Positions 5,891-6,862 of a stretch of DNA of 6,862 bases are shown piece after piece. Source of the stretch: Robiginitomaculum sp. (lineage in GTDB: Bacteria; Pseudomonadota; Alphaproteobacteria; Caulobacterales; Maricaulaceae); the NCBI GenBank assembly GCA_002733385.1, contig NVVO01000012.1, positions 31,475 through 38,336 of the forward strand, given 5' to 3'. Each line of letters opens with the position of its first letter. The first letter of the stretch is position 1. The translations under genes were made by a program, and so were the position numbers. The notes under the pieces are model-generated. The model saw only the letters and a program-made list of their open reading frames with translations, did no database searches and had not been told where the DNA came from.

Positions 5891-6157
5891 TAGGGTCTGT
5901 GGACATTCAGGATTGGATTAAGATATGAGCCAAAATTATTCAGTTTTAGGAGAATGGCCGCAGGCGTGCGCCCGCACGGCAAGGGCTTTCGACGACAAAC
6001 TGGGTAATTTTGGCCATACCGCGAAGCGGCGGGACGCTTTTGCACCAGTTTGTCGTCGCGAATGCTCAAAAGCGCGAGCACTTCTTTGCGCTTCGCTCCT
6101 AAAGCTGGCACAAAATCGTTCCCGTCTTAACCCAATCCTGAATGTCCACAGACCCTA
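5891..6157. mobile_element. 267-bp miniature inverted-repeat element (MITE-like), TA-flanked, fully palindromic
   Basis: The ends 5891-5923 and 6125-6157 are reverse complements in 32 of 33 positions (TAGGGTCTGTGGACATTCAG... against ...CTGAATGTCCACAGACCCTA). The TA at each outer edge fits a TA target duplication, as made by IS630/Tc1-mariner elements and some IS5-group elements; I cannot name the family. Further pairs fall on the same axis (6024): 5945-5952 with 6096-6103, 5990-6003 with 6045-6058 (14 of 14), and a tip CCGC-GAA-GCGG (6019-6029). Arms 5953-5989 and 6059-6095 do not pair with each other, but each holds its own hairpin (5965-5978 and 6070-6093). Open frames on both strands (77 and 73 codons) show no transposase features, so the element would need a helper enzyme. 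It ends directly against the next start codon. Confidence 0.85.
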
Positions 6158-6862
6158 ATGCTTTCAGTTCTCGATATTTTCCGCATCGGTATTGGCCCGT
6201 CCAGCTCCCATACGGTTGGGCCGATCCGAATTGCCAAACGGTTTGTTGATACCCTGACCAATGTGGGGCATTTGACCAGCACACAAAAAATTCGGGTGGA
6301 GCTACAAGGCTCACTGGCTCTGACCGGGAAAGGCCACGCTACGCCCAAGGCGGTGATTTTGGGCTTGATGGGGCTGGAGCCTGAAACTCTAGACCCGGCA
6401 CAAGCAGATATGCTAATGGCGCAGGTGTTCGCAGGTAAAACCATATGCCTCGGCGGAAATAAAACCATAGGGTTTGATCCAGAGCGGGACATTGTTTTTG
6501 ATTATGACACCGCACCTGATCTGCACCCAAATGGTATGAAAATGTTGGCCCTGGACGCGCAAGGTCAAGTGCTCGCCGAACAGGTTTACTACTCTACCGG
6601 CGGCGGGTTTATCGCCACGCGCGAACAACTGCAAACTCCGCTCAAAGACGACATCGTGCCGGGGCAAATAAAAGTGCCCTATCCATTTGGCTCGGCGGCG
6701 GAGCTTTTGGATTTATGTGCCAGCGAAAGCAAAACCGTACACGAAATAATCTACGCCAATGAAGACGGGTTTCGCCCGCGCAGCCAAACCGATGCTATGT
6801 TGGATAAAGTCACGCAAGTGATGATGGACTGTATCGACAGGGGCTTGCACCGGGAGGGCATT
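6158..6862 (+). CDS. sdaA: L-serine dehydratase (L-serine ammonia-lyase), N-terminal half, 3' end outside window
   Basis: The enzyme converts L-serine to pyruvate and ammonia in the cytoplasm using a [4Fe-4S] cluster. The 235 visible residues begin MLSVLDIFRIGIGPSSSHTV, closely matching the start of E. coli SdaA/TdcG as I recall it (MISLFDMFKVGIGPSSSHTV), so ATG 6158 is the true start. Other family blocks are GSLALTGKGH (51-60), LHPNGM (122-127), YYSTGGGFI (144-152), VPYPFGSAAELL (173-184) and MMDCIDRGL (222-230). The first ~155 residues are the beta domain; the alpha domain, with the cluster cysteines, begins near the end and lies mostly beyond the window (single-chain family members are about 455 residues). 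No Shine-Dalgarno lies next to the ATG, and an in-frame TAA at 6128-6130 with no start codon between rules out an upstream start. The gene is intact as far as seen, but a mobile element separates it from its likely ribosome-binding site. Confidence 0.93.
   Translation, partial: MLSVLDIFRIGIGPSSSHTVGPIRIAKRFVDTLTNVGHLTSTQKIRVELQGSLALTGKGHATPKAVILGLMGLEPETLDPAQADMLMAQVFAGKTICLGGNKTIGFDPERDIVFDYDTAPDLHPNGMKMLALDAQGQVLAEQVYYSTGGGFIATREQLQTPLKDDIVPGQIKVPYPFGSAAELLDLCASESKTVHEIIYANEDGFRPRSQTDAMLDKVTQVMMDCIDRGLHREGI

Noticed and set aside
5890..6111. 73-codon - strand frame and 77-codon + strand frame as transposase genes of the element
   Set aside because: Both are too short, have no catalytic motifs and largely translate inverted-repeat sequence; the element looks non-autonomous.

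Overview
The window looks like chromosomal DNA of a Gram-negative bacterium, most likely an alphaproteobacterium of middling GC content. That placement is a guess from protein style and gene order; no ribosomal or other marker gene is present. All recognisable genes read on the + strand.

Positions 1-4536 hold a heavy-metal export region. It opens with the 3' end of a small membrane protein (1-207). A cation diffusion facilitator (CDF) transporter follows (285-1226). A MerR-type promoter with a perfect 14-bp dyad lies at 1239-1270. Behind it are a MerR-family metal sensor (1299-1715), a P1B-1 copper/silver ATPase with two N-terminal heavy-metal-binding domains (1739-4105), and a small potassium-channel-like protein (4123-4536). 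The last three genes are 17-23 bp apart, each with a Shine-Dalgarno sequence, and probably form one metal-induced operon: the sensor distorts its own promoter when metal binds, and the ATPase expels the ion. Two things do not fit the textbook. The CDF lacks both aspartates of its usual metal site. The sensor carries the cysteine typical of divalent-metal sensors although its target ATPase has a monovalent-copper signature.

Positions 4537-5434 are about 900 bp without a convincing gene. They contain a 187-bp element bounded by perfect 39-bp inverted repeats (4594-4780), five tandem copies of a 15-bp unit (4811-4885), and a stretch rich in hairpins (about 5110-5400). An unrecognised, highly charged 125-residue protein follows (5435-5812), then a perfect 10-bp inverted repeat (5818-5849).

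Positions 5891-6157 are a 267-bp miniature mobile element with 33-bp terminal inverted repeats (32/33 matching) that include a TA on each side. The whole element is one long imperfect palindrome. It ends on the base before the start codon of an L-serine dehydratase (6158 to window end, partial), and a good Shine-Dalgarno sequence sits just before its left end. The simplest reading is that the element inserted between the ribosome-binding site and the start codon of this gene. This is the most notable feature of the window.
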